Positions 37,448 through 49,146 of a DNA stretch of 64,000 nt are shown piece after piece. Under the pieces are notes generated by a model that saw only the letters and a list, made by a program, of their open reading frames with translations, did no database searches and was not told where the DNA came from. This DNA is from Paramacrobiotus metropolitanus (taxonomy: Eukaryota; Tardigrada; Eutardigrada; Parachela; Macrobiotidae): contig NW_026570291.1 in NCBI RefSeq assembly GCF_019649055.1, positions 434,001-498,000 of the forward strand. The letters run 5' to 3'. Numbering within the stretch: position 1 is the stretch's first letter; each line of letters opens with the position of its first letter. A program made the position numbers and the translations under genes.

Positions 37448-38690
37448 AAGGAAACATGAAAACGATTTACTGTGAAGATTCTGTGGTCATAGTGACGCAA
37501 GCCAGATAATGTAACGAGAATCTCAGTAATTTTGACCAGTATGTACTGTATTTATATACAGCAGCTCAGAAGACATTTTCTGTACGCTTGGCTTTTCACA
37601 CACGTGGGTGTGGAATCAGGAGTATAGCAAAGCACCAGTGCACCGGCACACAAGCGACTGCCTTTATGATTCTGCGGATGGAAGATTGCTCAATACTCTG
37701 GAGAAATACGAGTGTTGTCGTTGGAAGCGTTGGCCGATTACTATTCTGTAAAGGTACTTGTACACAATGTGATGTATGTGTTGCAGACGTATAGTCAGCA
37801 TGAAGCCACCGGCGGTGTGGTCATGTGGGAGACTCAGCTTTTTGGCCATCTACTGCGACGCCACGTCACAAAATTATTTTACTGGAATAAATTTTAATGT
37901 AAATAATGAGTGTTGGCATAAGCAGTCGAACGTTGTTCAGTACTGGATCTGGTCTTCGCCATTAATTAAGTGGGTGCATGCAGTCGGTAATCTAATTCTG
38001 GTCCGCTGGGGTTTTCGATTATATGTAAATATGTACTGTATGTAATACTAAATGCCGCCGCAAAATGGTTTGGGTTCGCAGTTTTATTGTAAATGTTTTG
38101 ATTATTTAATATAAATTTGTTATTTTGGTTAATTTGTTATTTGTTGTTATTTGTAAATTTGTTTTTTCTGTTGCAAAATTAATTACTGAACTTATTATTT
38201 TGACAAGGGCCAAATGGTTTCAGCGCTTGTCATCAGAGCAACGGAATTAATGTTTGCAACAGCACAAGAAGAAAGGGTTTTTAGTTTTTACATAGCTTTC
38301 GCGGATCATGTTATCACGTATGCAATGCGGTAATTGTCAAACGTCACGTGCTGTTTTGTTTGATTGCGGGGTATAATCTTTAGTCTAATAATACGATCAA
38401 ATTACTGTCTTACAGTTGTTAATATTTTTTGCTCCACCAAGTACGACAGATCAGGACACATTGACAAACAATTTATGCACTGAATAGAACAGCTGACGTC
38501 ACTGCTGCATAAGAGAAACATCCGCTCTTCCGGTTTTTCTATTTTGCGGCAGGTTCATTTGAACCGTGACAGGTTCTTATATGCGGTATACGACTAGAAT
38601 CAGTCGTAGCATATATGAAACTGTAGTTTCGGTTTTTGGTCTTCGATATCCGTGTGTAAACAAAAGTAATTTCTGGCGCCCGTAGAGTAC
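37448..38690. other. Intergenic, guanylate cyclase upstream region
   Basis: No gene that I can support. Short plus-strand frames at 37588-38045 lack motifs. AT-rich runs at 38090-38200 (TTTGTTATT repeats). Confidence 0.4.
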
Positions 38691-38705
38691 GGAAGGGTCC
38701 GCGTG

Positions 38706-38750
38706 ACACGAGTCATGTGACATGAGTCATGTGACATGAGTCGAGTAACG
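38706..38750. repeat. Short tandem repeat of CATGAGTCATGTGA
   Basis: The 14-base word CATGAGTCATGTGA, or a close variant, repeats about three times (CACGAGTCATGTGA, CATGAGTCATGTGA, CATGAGTCGAG). It contains the self-complementary TCATGTGA and ATGAGTCAT (AP-1-like) motifs. Confidence 0.6.
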
Positions 38751-38799
38751 ATGCGTGAAAGTTATAGATGGCGTTGTTAGCTCGGCATCTTTTTAGTTT

Positions 38800-39025
38800 A
38801 CATTATGTGATCCTACATTATGTAGGAGCACATTGCATCTGGAGAAAAACGGAATTGTAGTATCCAAACAAACGTAATCCAATATGCTCCTGCAATGTAC
38901 ATATGTGCTCCTACATGTATGTATACCACATATGTAGCACCTACCTATATAGAGCATTGCAATGTGCTCCATATATGTGCTACATATAGAATTGTATATA
39001 TATGCAGTATTACATTGCATGTGGA
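38800..39025. repeat. Self-complementary TACAT/GGAGCAC repeat cluster
   Basis: Words such as TGTGCTCCTACAT, TGTAGGAGCACATTGCA and TACATTGCATGTGGAG recur in both orientations, so the single strand could fold extensively. The cluster lies just upstream of the Helitron fold-back element. Confidence 0.6.
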
Positions 39026-39312
39026 GATGATAAGGGGTAGGAATATAAAGTGCTGAATATATTAAATTATATTAAAGGTGATATGTTTGACGAAAAGTGA
39101 TAATGAAGAAAGGGTGTACTAATCCAGTGTAAGGAAGAAAGAGTCTACATTGAATTAGGGTGAAGGTAGTGGGAGTTTTACTGTAATATGGTATAAATAT
39201 ATTCGACTTTCTGGTTGTTCGTATTTGAGTGTTTAATGAAGTGTTACAGGAAGTGGAGTGTGTTGCGGGTTGTAGATGGTGATGGATTGTTGTGGAATAT
39301 TCAAGAAATTTC

Positions 39313-41509
39313 GAGAAAGTTGATTGCTTAATGGAGCAGACTATTATGTTTTGCTCTGATAGTGTTGGATGTGTAGGAACAGGTGGTTTGTATATGGGAA
39401 GTAGGTTGGTAGGTACATTAAAAGGTTGTACGAGAAAACGTATAGCTTAATTGGTTTGTTGACTGGATTTTTTGAGTTCGGTGCGTATATAAGAAGTTGA
39501 GGAATCTTGTGTTGAAGTTATTATGGAGTGGACGAAGCATATGGAGTGAGCAAAATGTTTTTCTTGTTGGTTATTTTTGGTGGCCGGTGTGGATTTGTGG
39601 ATACTTACTGATTCAGGCTGCTGTCTTTTGTTTGGCTTTAGTAAGTCTTTTTTGGTTGAGTATGGTTTAGTAAGTTTTCTTTCATACATTGTTTTCGTTT
39701 AAGAATTCTTTTTTTAATAAAATAATAGAAGGTGGTTGTGATCGTAAGAAATACATGCGCGAGTTTATGCGTGGTTATAGAAAGAAACGCAAAATAGAAA
39801 CTGATGGTAATTGTAGCAGGGAGGATAATGTAGGAAGTGGTGGTGATGGTAGATATGAGAATGTAAAAGTTAAAAAGCAAAACTGTAATCGGAATACTAA
39901 AGGTGGTGCGTTTTCTGGTATGTTTGGAAAAAAATATTGGAGAAAGGTCATTGTTGCTTATGTGCCGTGCGATTGTTGCAATATTTTAGTTGCATCTGAT
40001 TTGATTGGTGACAATTCAGGAATGTTACATAGTGATTTAAAAGCTGATGCTAGAATATGTGCAGGATGTATGACTTTACATAAGCATAAAACTTTTAATC
40101 TTTGTGTTTACGATTTACGGCGAAATTGTTTAGATATTGGTAGAGAAAATTGGTTGAATAATCTTGGTTACATGGAAGTCCAGGCAGTGCGTTTGTTACA
40201 GCCTTTTTCGACAATATTGCATTTGAAAAATAGCTTAACAAAACGTGTAGGGCAATTATTTCATGTAACTAGTGATCCTAGTGAAAATTTCGAATGTTTG
40301 CTACCACGTCCGGCTACAGATTGTTTATTAGCTGTATATCAAGCTAAAAAAAGATTTTGATAATTCTAGTCGAAAAGTCATTTATTCTGTTGATTTTAAC
40401 ATTGTTTATAAGGCGCTTGATTTTTTGATTTCTAATAACGGGTTTTTTGATTTTTAAATTAATCTGGGACTGGAAATCAAAAACTGGATTAAAAGAAAAA
40501 GCGTATCCTAATCTATTTCCGTTTGGTTATGGTGGTTTAACTAATGATCGGCCTTAAATTATTCACCTGAAAAATATTTTGAATTGCGTTTTTGAAGTGC
40601 AGAAAATAGGTTTCAAAAAGATTGCTCATACGTTTTCGAGCTCTAAACCTTTATCAACGGGATCAGGTAGAACGGACGATTAATTATGTTCTTAAAAATG
40701 ACAGTTTTTGTACAGAGAAATGACATTCTTTGTAAAGGAAAAGATTTAGGTAATAAAAGTGTTGTTAAGTTTTTATATCCAAAAATTGGAAAGGTTACAC
40801 GAGGTAGTCAAGCATATTACAACGGTGCTAAACGACATTTGCGGAGTATGGTAATGTGTAATGGTTGTCCGGATCTTTTCTAAGCATTACTTTACGATTT
40901 TGTCCTGAATTGTTGTGTTTTGCTGACCCTGTTGAGTTTACATTTTTGTTTTTTAACTTTACATTTTCATGTCTAACATCATCACTGCTTCATTATCTTC
41001 CTTGCTACAATTACCATCAGTTTCCATTTTGCGTTTTTTTTTCTATAATCACACACATACTCACGCATGTATTTCTTGCGATCACAACCAGTTTCCATTA
41101 TTTTATTAAAAAAAACAATACTTAAAAGAAACTATCTATGAAAGAAAACTTACTAAACTATACTCAACCTAAAAAGACCAAAGCCAAACAAAACGCAACA
41201 ACCTAAATCAGTACGCTTCCGAAATTCTGAATCGGCCATCAGAAAATAACCAACAAGAAAAACATTTTCCTCACTGCATATGCTTCGTCAAATCCATAAA
41301 ACTCAAACACAACGTTCCTCAACTTCTAATATACCCACCAAACTCAAAAAAATCCAGTCAACAAACCAGTTAAACCAAACATTTTCTCGAACAACCTTTT
41401 AATGTACGTCCCAGCCTACATCCCATATACAAACCACCCGTTACTACATATCCAAGACTATCAGTGCAAAAAATAATAGTTCGCTCCATTAAGCAATCAA
41501 CTTTCTTGA
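39313..41509. mobile_element. Fold-back element: Helitron fragment between about 0.58-kb inverted arms
   Basis: Bases 39313-39889 match the reverse complement of 40936-41509 at about 80% by eye. Shared words include AAGTTGATTGCTTAATGGAG, TTTTTCTTGTTGGTTATTTT and GATGGTAATTGTAGCA. The unique middle (about 1.05 kb) holds broken Helitron N-terminal coding sequence. The arms include the first 67 codons of that frame, so the start of a Helitron gene has been duplicated head to head. Identity well below 100% means the duplication is old. No helicase, terminal CTRR or target duplication was recognised. Confidence 0.75.
39689..40960 (+). pseudogene. Helitron-like N-terminal (replicase-associated) domain, degraded
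   Basis: Helitrons are rolling-circle DNA transposons whose protein carries an N-terminal helitron-like domain before Rep and helicase parts. The first frame (39689-40360, 223 codons) has an N-terminal YMREFMRGYRKKRK, like the basic start of Helitron proteins, and WLNNLGYMEVQAVRLLQPFS. A shifted frame at about 40480 reads KAYPNLFPFGYGGLTNDRP, the family's diagnostic LFPFGxGGL motif, followed by a stop. A third fragment (from 40686) has VTRGSQAYYNGAKRHLRSM, and a fourth frame continues FLSITLRFCPE. At least three frame changes or stops make it nonfunctional. Rep HUH motif and helicase are absent. Confidence 0.75.
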
Positions 41510-42228
41510 CTACACAAATTACCTACCAAAATGACTGTGTAAACCTATGGAAAGTTACTGACTAAACGCGCAATTTTCAAGTTCTCAACTGTAGTAAAGG
41601 AACACCCACAACCTCTCATGTTTTTCATGCACTCACAAAATTCTTTCCCTACTATTATTATTCTTTTTATATACACAAATCCGAAATTATTTTAAATCCC
41701 AGTATTCCTCTTTCTTATACCGAAGCTGCCGCTACACAATCGAGAGATTGTCCACGCAGTGTATTATGGTGTCAGTCTTGCAGTCAAAATGGTCCGGACG
41801 CGTGCAGGTACTGACGTATTATGTTAATCTGTTTCTGAATATTATGTGGAACATGCAATATGTTCATATGCTATACCATTGGCAGTTCTGGGCTGTTCAT
41901 AAGAAATCTAATTCGAAAATCAAAATAAAAACGTATATCATGGTATGTGCAACATTGTGTGATACTTTTTCCTTGCAAAAGATTTCTACTTTTTTATAGG
42001 TACAAATCCAAGAATCAATATATGGGCTCAACAGTAAGACGATCGATAAAAGGTGGAGTTCTAATAGTTATATTTTTTGTTATGTGCCTGCACACTGGAA
42101 TGCCGATAACCATTGATTAGTACCAATAAATTTGCGGCCGCCATTATTCTGAAATTAAGTTAATGTTCAAATTCTCCTGCGCTAGCATGACACAACAGAA
42201 TCGTACTTTGTGTTCAAGAAGCATACGA
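41510..42228. other. Intergenic, downstream of the USP2-like gene
   Basis: No gene seen. The frame at 41748-41999 is short and without motif. The 3' UTR of the minus-strand deubiquitinase gene lies in the upper part. Confidence 0.4.
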
Positions 42229-45200
42229 TTAGTGACCCATCTCGTAAAACAGAACGTAAGCATCTGGAGTGATGGCGTCCTTCGCTGACGCATTGCTAAC
42301 CCTGCAACATAAAGTTGAGCAGTAATTTTATCTGGTTTTAATTCTGTCCAACATTTAGCGAACCCATGCAATTACTGAAACACAGAAAACGTACCGAGAA
42401 TCATTGTATTCGCTCCAGTTTCCAGTGCCGGGTTGTTTGCAATACGCCGTATAATGGCCGCAGTGTGTACTGCCAGCATGACAGGATACTGCGTACAAGC
42501 TAAACGACGGCCTCGGACCCGCGTAGGAATCAGCTGCAAACGGAGAAAGATCCAGGCCATCAACAGGATACTCGACCAAACTGGATATCTTGGCTCGGTA
42601 GCGCTCCTGGGAGAAGCGTTTCAGATGGATCACAAGGTATTTGGGAAAGCGTTGAATCGTGAAGAATTTGGTGCAGCGCTGCCGGGATTTGCATCGTTCG
42701 CAGTTCTGTAAAGTGAAGCTGTTTGTATTAATTGGATCATGTGCAGCTGATTGCGGTGCATCTTACCGGTCGCTCGTCGCCATCCAGTATCTCCTTCTTA
42801 GTAAACAACTTTAGACAGTCGTATACGTTACTGTCGCCCAATGCTGAACTGCGGTAATCCGGTATGGGAAGCGCCAGATCCCAGAAGGGATCAAAGGTCA
42901 CCGAGCAGTGCCCGCATGTATCACAAACCAAGGAGCTTTTCAGTTGGCCCACAAATAAATCTAAGAACATCCAAACAGATCTGAACGGATAATTCGCACA
43001 GGGTAGTGGTGACATTCGTACCAACTAATTTACTGTTGTCCCGTCGTAGATACCGTTTCCATGCTTCCGCGTATTTCTGCACATCGGTGTAATGATCCGG
43101 GATATCCTGAGTCTCAGGTTTGGGTTTACCGGTAACACGGTTTACATCTTCGTGGAGGCCTTCCAGAAGATATCTTAAAAACTCTTGGGCATCTTGTTGC
43201 CTGTTTCAGCACGAAAGGGTGGAGGTCAATACAAACGAATTTACTGGTGAAAGCAATCGTGTAGTAAACCTAATAATGGCTTACAAGTAGCCGGCAAAGC
43301 GCGGTGCGTATTGCTGGATTTTTCTGTGGAAACGATCGGGATCATAAGCGTTGACACTTGAATAACTCGAGCCTTTCTTCCAAAGGGCCTCCATTACAGT
43401 TGCGAAAGCTAAAAACACGTAGCTCAGTAATCGTGTAAACGACTCAATTAAAAGCTGCTTACCAGAAATAAGCGGGCTTTCTTTATGCGTGGATGTCGAG
43501 CATAGTTCGGACTGGAATTCTCCAGACATACAGTAGTCCCTTAGATCTTTAGTGTTGCTTAAGCACTGCAGGATGGAGTTCATGAAACACTACAAGAAAA
43601 CAAACACGCTATTATTACATAGATTCCGTTTGCTGCTTAATCAAGCTAACGCACAGTGTTGCCAATATTTTTCAGACCAATTAGTCCGGCTCGATCCGAT
43701 TCATCGACCGTGATGCTCTTGCGTGCCGACTGCAGTCTTCTGGATAAAGGTGATCGGGAGCGGGTGTAAGAGTAAGCATTGCTTCGATATCCACGGTCTT
43801 CGTTATCCCCCGTTTCTCCACCATTTTCACTCGCGTTCAATGGCGCATCGGTGTTCCGTGAAAGTTCTGTCAACCTTCCTCTACTATCACGACGATAGGA
43901 GGAATACAGAGACGGTGAAGTGTAATCGCGCGAGTAGGCAGAGTAACCGCCACTGTGCTCGCCATTTAGTACTGAAGACCGATCACTGTATATTGAGCTC
44001 CGTAGCGGTGTGCGGTATTTTCGGCTTGTGTCGCTTAGATTGCTGTCGATGATATTTTCTTTGTTTTCCACGGAGTCGCTGGCTGACTTTTTGGAATCTC
44101 CAGGAATTTCAGAATCTGCTGGTATGTCTGGCGTCTTTTCTCGATGCATTCCTAGAACACGTGCAGAAATTAATGAAATTATGGTTTGTGTGTTAAGTAA
44201 CACAAAACCGGGTTTTGATTAATAATTTAACACTAGAGGTATCAAATAATACATAACTGAATTTTTTTTCTTTAAGTTCTTGTTTACGAACGAGCTGCTG
44301 ATGTAAGCGAATTATTTGCTAAAACGGTTTTCTTGCAAGCCAAATAATTATGTTGTGTTTACCGTATGGTATTAACTCGGGCGTTCGGGCACCACGAACA
44401 GGCGATACATCGCGTGACGACAGCTGACTCGCATAAGCAGATGTTACGCCATCCAAGCGTCGGCTGTGCGATGACCCCGTCGAAATTCCGGACAGACTGC
44501 TGGAGCGATCATAACTAGATGTCCTTGAAGACGCTAACGACTCAATGCCGCTGTCACGGTCCTGTTGGTTCAGGTGAACGGGCGGCGCAGATGACTCCCG
44601 CCTGGGTCGCAAGCCGCTGGCTGAAAGCGATACCGGCGGCGCGGTTATCGTGGTCAGCCTACTCTCGGTTTCTTTTTTATATGGCTGTCCAGAGCTTTTG
44701 GCCAAGATTTCTATTAAAAAACCTGGTGATCAGCCGTGACGTGCATAACAAATAAAACAAGTTAACCAATGACGGCTTTAGTGTGGATCTCACCTCGTGC
44801 TCGATCGAGAGATTCTTCCCGTGTATACGTTCTCCGCTTTGGCAGTGTTCCGTAAGCGGATATCGAATTCACATCCGAGGATCGGCTGTACGATGAAGTG
44901 GAGATGCGTGATGGCAAATCCTTACCGCTTGCTGATTCACCTGCGGAGCTGTCGGTGAGGTCGAGTAGGGAAGCGCGCCATGACTGTCGTTTCTCTGCCA
45001 GAGAGGGTGAAGTATACGTAGCCGTGCTACTGGTGCTGAGGCTGCTTCGAGCACGTGGGACATAACTGGATCGCAGTGAAGAAGATGAATAGGAAGGGGG
45101 TGTTGAGCCAATACTTATACTGTTGCGCGGCGCAAGACTGGATGACCGCAGACTGTCGCGACGGGCCGTTTCGGGAGAATCCTGAAATGATCCAGTAGTG

Positions 45201-45786
45201 TCAGCTGAAACTGACCTTACTAACGCACCTTACTATTAACTGTGCTACCGATACTACCTAATTTTTGCTTGATGATACACAACTCTTGATGATATAATAT
45301 ATTATAGCAGTTATAGAAGTGATTCACAATATTTTGTGTTTCGGCCAGTTTTCACCTTTATTTTCTTGCTGGCTAGAAATGGACCTACGCAATGGCATGG
45401 AGTTTTAATGCATGCAACAACCACAATATCACAAAACAATATGACGACAGAATACTACGAAGCTCACTATCCTGTAACAGCGAGTGTGAATTTTAATGTT
45501 TATAATGCCACATATGACGGAAAATGTGTAGGCAATAAACGCATTTTAGTTTTTACTGTATTTTTTACTGCATTTTAAGTTTTAATTTATTTTATTGTAC
45601 TCTGACACCGTCTATGTAAGTATGATTTCCAATCGCGTGTCAACATATAGGAAAACAGAGCTGAAAAGTACTGTGACTGTTAACTACCTGAATGGAACTC
45701 CGACGTGACCGCAGGCGCTCTACAGTTGCGGTGTATTCAGCAATAGCATTTGAATAACTTCTGTAGGATGACGTTTTTGCAGCCAT
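42229..45786 (-). CDS. USP2: USP2-like ubiquitin carboxyl-terminal hydrolase
   Basis: Cysteine protease that removes ubiquitin from proteins. Ten exons: 45786-45688, 45181-44794, 44710-44363, 44151-43655, 43589-43463, 43408-43285, 43200-43022, 42960-42767, 42705-42395, 42301-42229; 779 residues, all phases consistent. Residues 1-430 are Ser/Arg-rich and probably disordered. The USP domain follows: GLKNIGNT then the catalytic Cys445 ([13 protein letters not shown]), which is the first codon of exon 5; [18 protein letters not shown]; two CxxC zinc-binding pairs (CDTC, CERC); catalytic His in HCGHYTAYC (about 736); YNDSR (about 753); and the terminal AYVLFYEM. The order and wording match USP2 better than USP8 or USP21. 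The N-terminus is longer than in human USP2 (605 residues). Likely active. The start ATG at 45786 is the first in-frame ATG of a good first exon (33 codons). Confidence 0.93.
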
Positions 45787-48409
45787 ATTGCGAAAGATTT
45801 CTGAATTAGCAACGCTGTTTGCGCAAAGCTCCAAGAATATCCAGGCAAAGCTTCCATAAAACAATCAGAGTATCTTATGCAACAGCAGAAGGGGCCATTT
45901 TGCCTTGTATTGCTTGTACAAAACTTGCCAACAATAATGTGTTACACAAAAGAAGGAAAAATTAAGCATCTCCTAGCGCCACAGAATCCAGTTCTACGTC
46001 TTGCGCTCGCCTCTAAACAAACCCCAACTGGTACATTCTTGCTGTTTCGGCAAATTACTGCAGATCGCAGCAGTGCCGATCAACAGCTGCGTGGCTGTCT
46101 AAACTGGGTTGTCTCTTGCGTTTCTTGACTCATGATCAAGCTCTTCCGGTCAGAAAACAGTTCCAGCCGTCTGCGGAACGCAGATTTGGTGGAGTGTGAA
46201 GAGCGCGCTCTGTATAGTTGCATAAAACGGCGGTTAAGGAGTTGGCAATGGCAGATTTCGGCTTGGTGGACCGGTCTATTTATAGGCGATGCCGGCTTGA
46301 TTCATGTTGCAGCGCACGCAGGCTCAAGGCTGCCGTTTGGCTACGTTATAAATAATCATTAGAACAAATAAGATTTAGTTATTTTCATCTTTGTATTTTG
46401 ATCCATGTGGAGTGTACACCACTAACATGAGTAAAAAAGTAGGAGTAGTTTTGTGAAAACTGGAGCGGGACTCGCTTTGGAAAATGACGTACTATCTTTT
46501 ACGAAGTTACAAACACGCAAAAAACTAGTACGGCATAATTATTGCCGTTTGCTGTATATCGCAGTAACGACGGTAGTTCTAGCGTAGATCTTTTCTTCGC
46601 ATGGAGCGAAATTTGCAGCGGCGTAAACCAGCGAAAAGCATCCTGATCTGTGAACACGACATGCCTGTAAATTACTAGAGGGAGCTTGTTTTAGTATTGT
46701 ACTCGTATACCAGAAGGTCAAGGATAGTCTATTTAGTTTTGAATCATAGTAAAATACGGTGATTAAACCGTCCGCATTAGTTATCGGTTCCTCTACGTCC
46801 AAGCAGCTAATGTCGAATGATGGCAATGGGCACGTATAGTCGTATACTACAGCATGCATACGGTATTTATTGTATTGTACATACAACGCGCTCGATTATA
46901 CGACAGTGAATTCACTATCATTATTTTTGTTCATCAAAAGTGTGTAGTTTGTACAAAAGTGTACACGTTGCACCTTGTTTTGGTTGGAAGTCACCTACCT
47001 CTACAGCTAGCATGTGCTCAATTTGTTTTGTTAATTAAATGCGGTACGGATCCGGCGCTTTCGTCATGCAACCAGCGCTGTGCATTATCAAGGTTGTTAA
47101 TGTTATTCAAAGTGCACGAAATTTACTGCTGAAATATGAGCGTTTTATGTGCAAAATACAAACATTCATCAAGTCTGACGACAGATAATTGCGTTGGAGG
47201 CCAAAACCTTAGGTATAGATGTCATAAATTTTCTACATTGTATTGAACAGGTAGGATTAATTCCTTCACTATACTGTACTACAATGTCATCTGCATGTTG
47301 TTTGCACGTACAAGTACAAATAATTAACGCAAACCGGTTGGAATTTCCATTGCTACTCTAGCATTTTTACTCATAATTCCTGGTATACTATCGCAACGAT
47401 GTTTGTAAACAGTTACGGATTCCAGAAATCCTAAAGACATCGAAGCAATTACCTATTTTAACATTGCCATAAAAACGCGAGAAATAAAAACAAGCAATAA
47501 CCATCAATACTCCGAAGTTGGACTTTGAATAGATTTGGCTGTCTACCAGCGTTTGCATTTTGGAGTTTTGCACATAGTAAAACAGTAAGATGATTGGTGA
47601 AATTTTGCACACACGTACATTGTATAACGATAAAATTATTATTTATTCATTCGTGTTATAACTTTCGAAGTGCAACATCACTGGGTGAAGTACACTGTAC
47701 TGATACATATATAATAAAAAGTTAGCGACTTCAGCAACGTGCATGCCGAACAAAAACAATTTTAAATAAGAAATGCTCTACTTACGCACGAACTTCTTTC
47801 CGTAATTCGTTTACCGGTTCGACATTTTTTTAAAGTTACACATTTAATTTATGAAAGACTAAGCATAAGCAGAAAACGATAAAAGTTAATAGAATTTATT
47901 GTGAATCATCGGGACATGCATATTAAACTTTTTGATGCAGACAAATGTTACGGTGCAATTTTTTTCGTATAACGCGTAGGTGCCTCGATAAACATGTCGA
48001 ATACTTTTTTGGTAGCAGCACGCTGTACTAATCAGTCATCCATCAATAATTAGCGGAGCTTTAATCCGATTCGGCAACACATAAGCTTATTGTAAGCAAT
48101 ACATTCCCAATGCACTAACTCCGCCAGGTTAACAGTAATGTTTACCATGCACCGTACCACTACGTGTATCAGTTTGCGCACTTGTTTGAGCGGCCGGACC
48201 TTATGTATGCCATGCTGCCGAAAATATTATTTACCGCATTACTAATGATTAGAGCATAAATCTTTCGCATGACCGAATAAGTACCAGACTGATAATGGCG
48301 TGGCTTTTCATCTTCAATGTTTGTCTCGAGTATGTAGAATGTTGTTACAGTCCTGCTTTGCAGCAGTTGACTGCGACCATTCCAGTCCAACAGATTTTTC
48401 TCGAAACGC
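45787..48409. other. Intergenic between USP2-like and MIF genes
   Basis: No gene seen. Frames at 45877-46128, 46539-46886 and 46854-47132 overlap on both strands and lack family motifs. The first few hundred bases should hold the USP2-like promoter. Confidence 0.4.
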
Positions 48410-48417
48410 TATATAAG
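48410..48417 (+). promoter_or_regulatory. TATA box of the first MIF gene
   Basis: TATATAAG followed by AGACAG lies 116 bases before the ATG at 48533. The second MIF gene has TTTATAAGAGACCG at the equivalent place, so the TATAAGAGAC core is conserved between copies. Confidence 0.5.
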
Positions 48418-48532
48418 AGACAGCGTGGTGTGCACGTTGTTTGTAACTTCCAAAGGTGTACCGTTGGCGAAACTACCTGTACTTGCTTCTTGTGCGCCCG
48501 AGTTGGTCCAAACTTCTTATCCCACCGGCACC

Positions 48533-49146
48533 ATGCCGCTCTTTCAACTGAGCACCAACATCTCTAAATCTGATTTCCCAGAACATTTCCATGAGGACTT
48601 GACCCAGATGCTTGGGCAACTGCTGAAAAAGAACCCCGAAGTAAGCGTGTGAGGCAGCTTACCGGACGCCAGCTTCATCGGCACTTGCACTATTTCCTTA
48701 AATATGTATGACCTTTTCCTTTGCAGCATATTACGATATGCGTTAGCGCCGACCAGTTTCTAACGTGTGGCGGCACAGCCGAAGCTTGCGCTTTCGGCAA
48801 TCTGGCGTCCGTTGGAAGCTTTTATGGAAAGAACAACGATGGCTATGTCAGAGCTGTGTTCGAATTTATAAAGGAAAAGTTGGGAATCGAGAGCAAACGG
48901 TGAGGAGAGATGCTATTCTTTTCTTATCGAGGCAACAAATTCAGGCCCTCTTCTTTAATCATTATTTTATACCCGGTTGTGCAGACGTTTACTCAACTTT
49001 AATTGGTCAAGATTATGAAGCTTCTGGCTAACGTGACCTTCTGTAGGTTTACCCTGTTTCTCAGCGATTATCCACCAAACGATGTGGGATTTAACGGCAT
49101 GACAATTGATAGCTTCAGACGGTCTCTTCCCGCACCCGGTGGCTAA
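48533..49146 (+). CDS. MIF: Macrophage migration inhibitory factor, copy 1
   Basis: MIF is a small trimeric cytokine and tautomerase. Three exons, 48533-48640, 48727-48899 and 49047-49146; 126 residues (human MIF has 115 after Met removal plus one). MPLFQLSTNI keeps the catalytic Pro2 that is exposed after Met removal; LLKKNPE supplies Lys near position 33; then VSADQFLTCGGTAEACAF and LSDYPPNDVGFNGMTIDSF. The CxxC redox pair of vertebrate MIF is reduced to a single Cys (CAFG). A C-terminal extension RRSLPAPGG goes beyond the usual end. The exon pattern and phases (0, 2) equal those of copy 2. A TATA box lies upstream. Likely functional. Confidence 0.92.
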
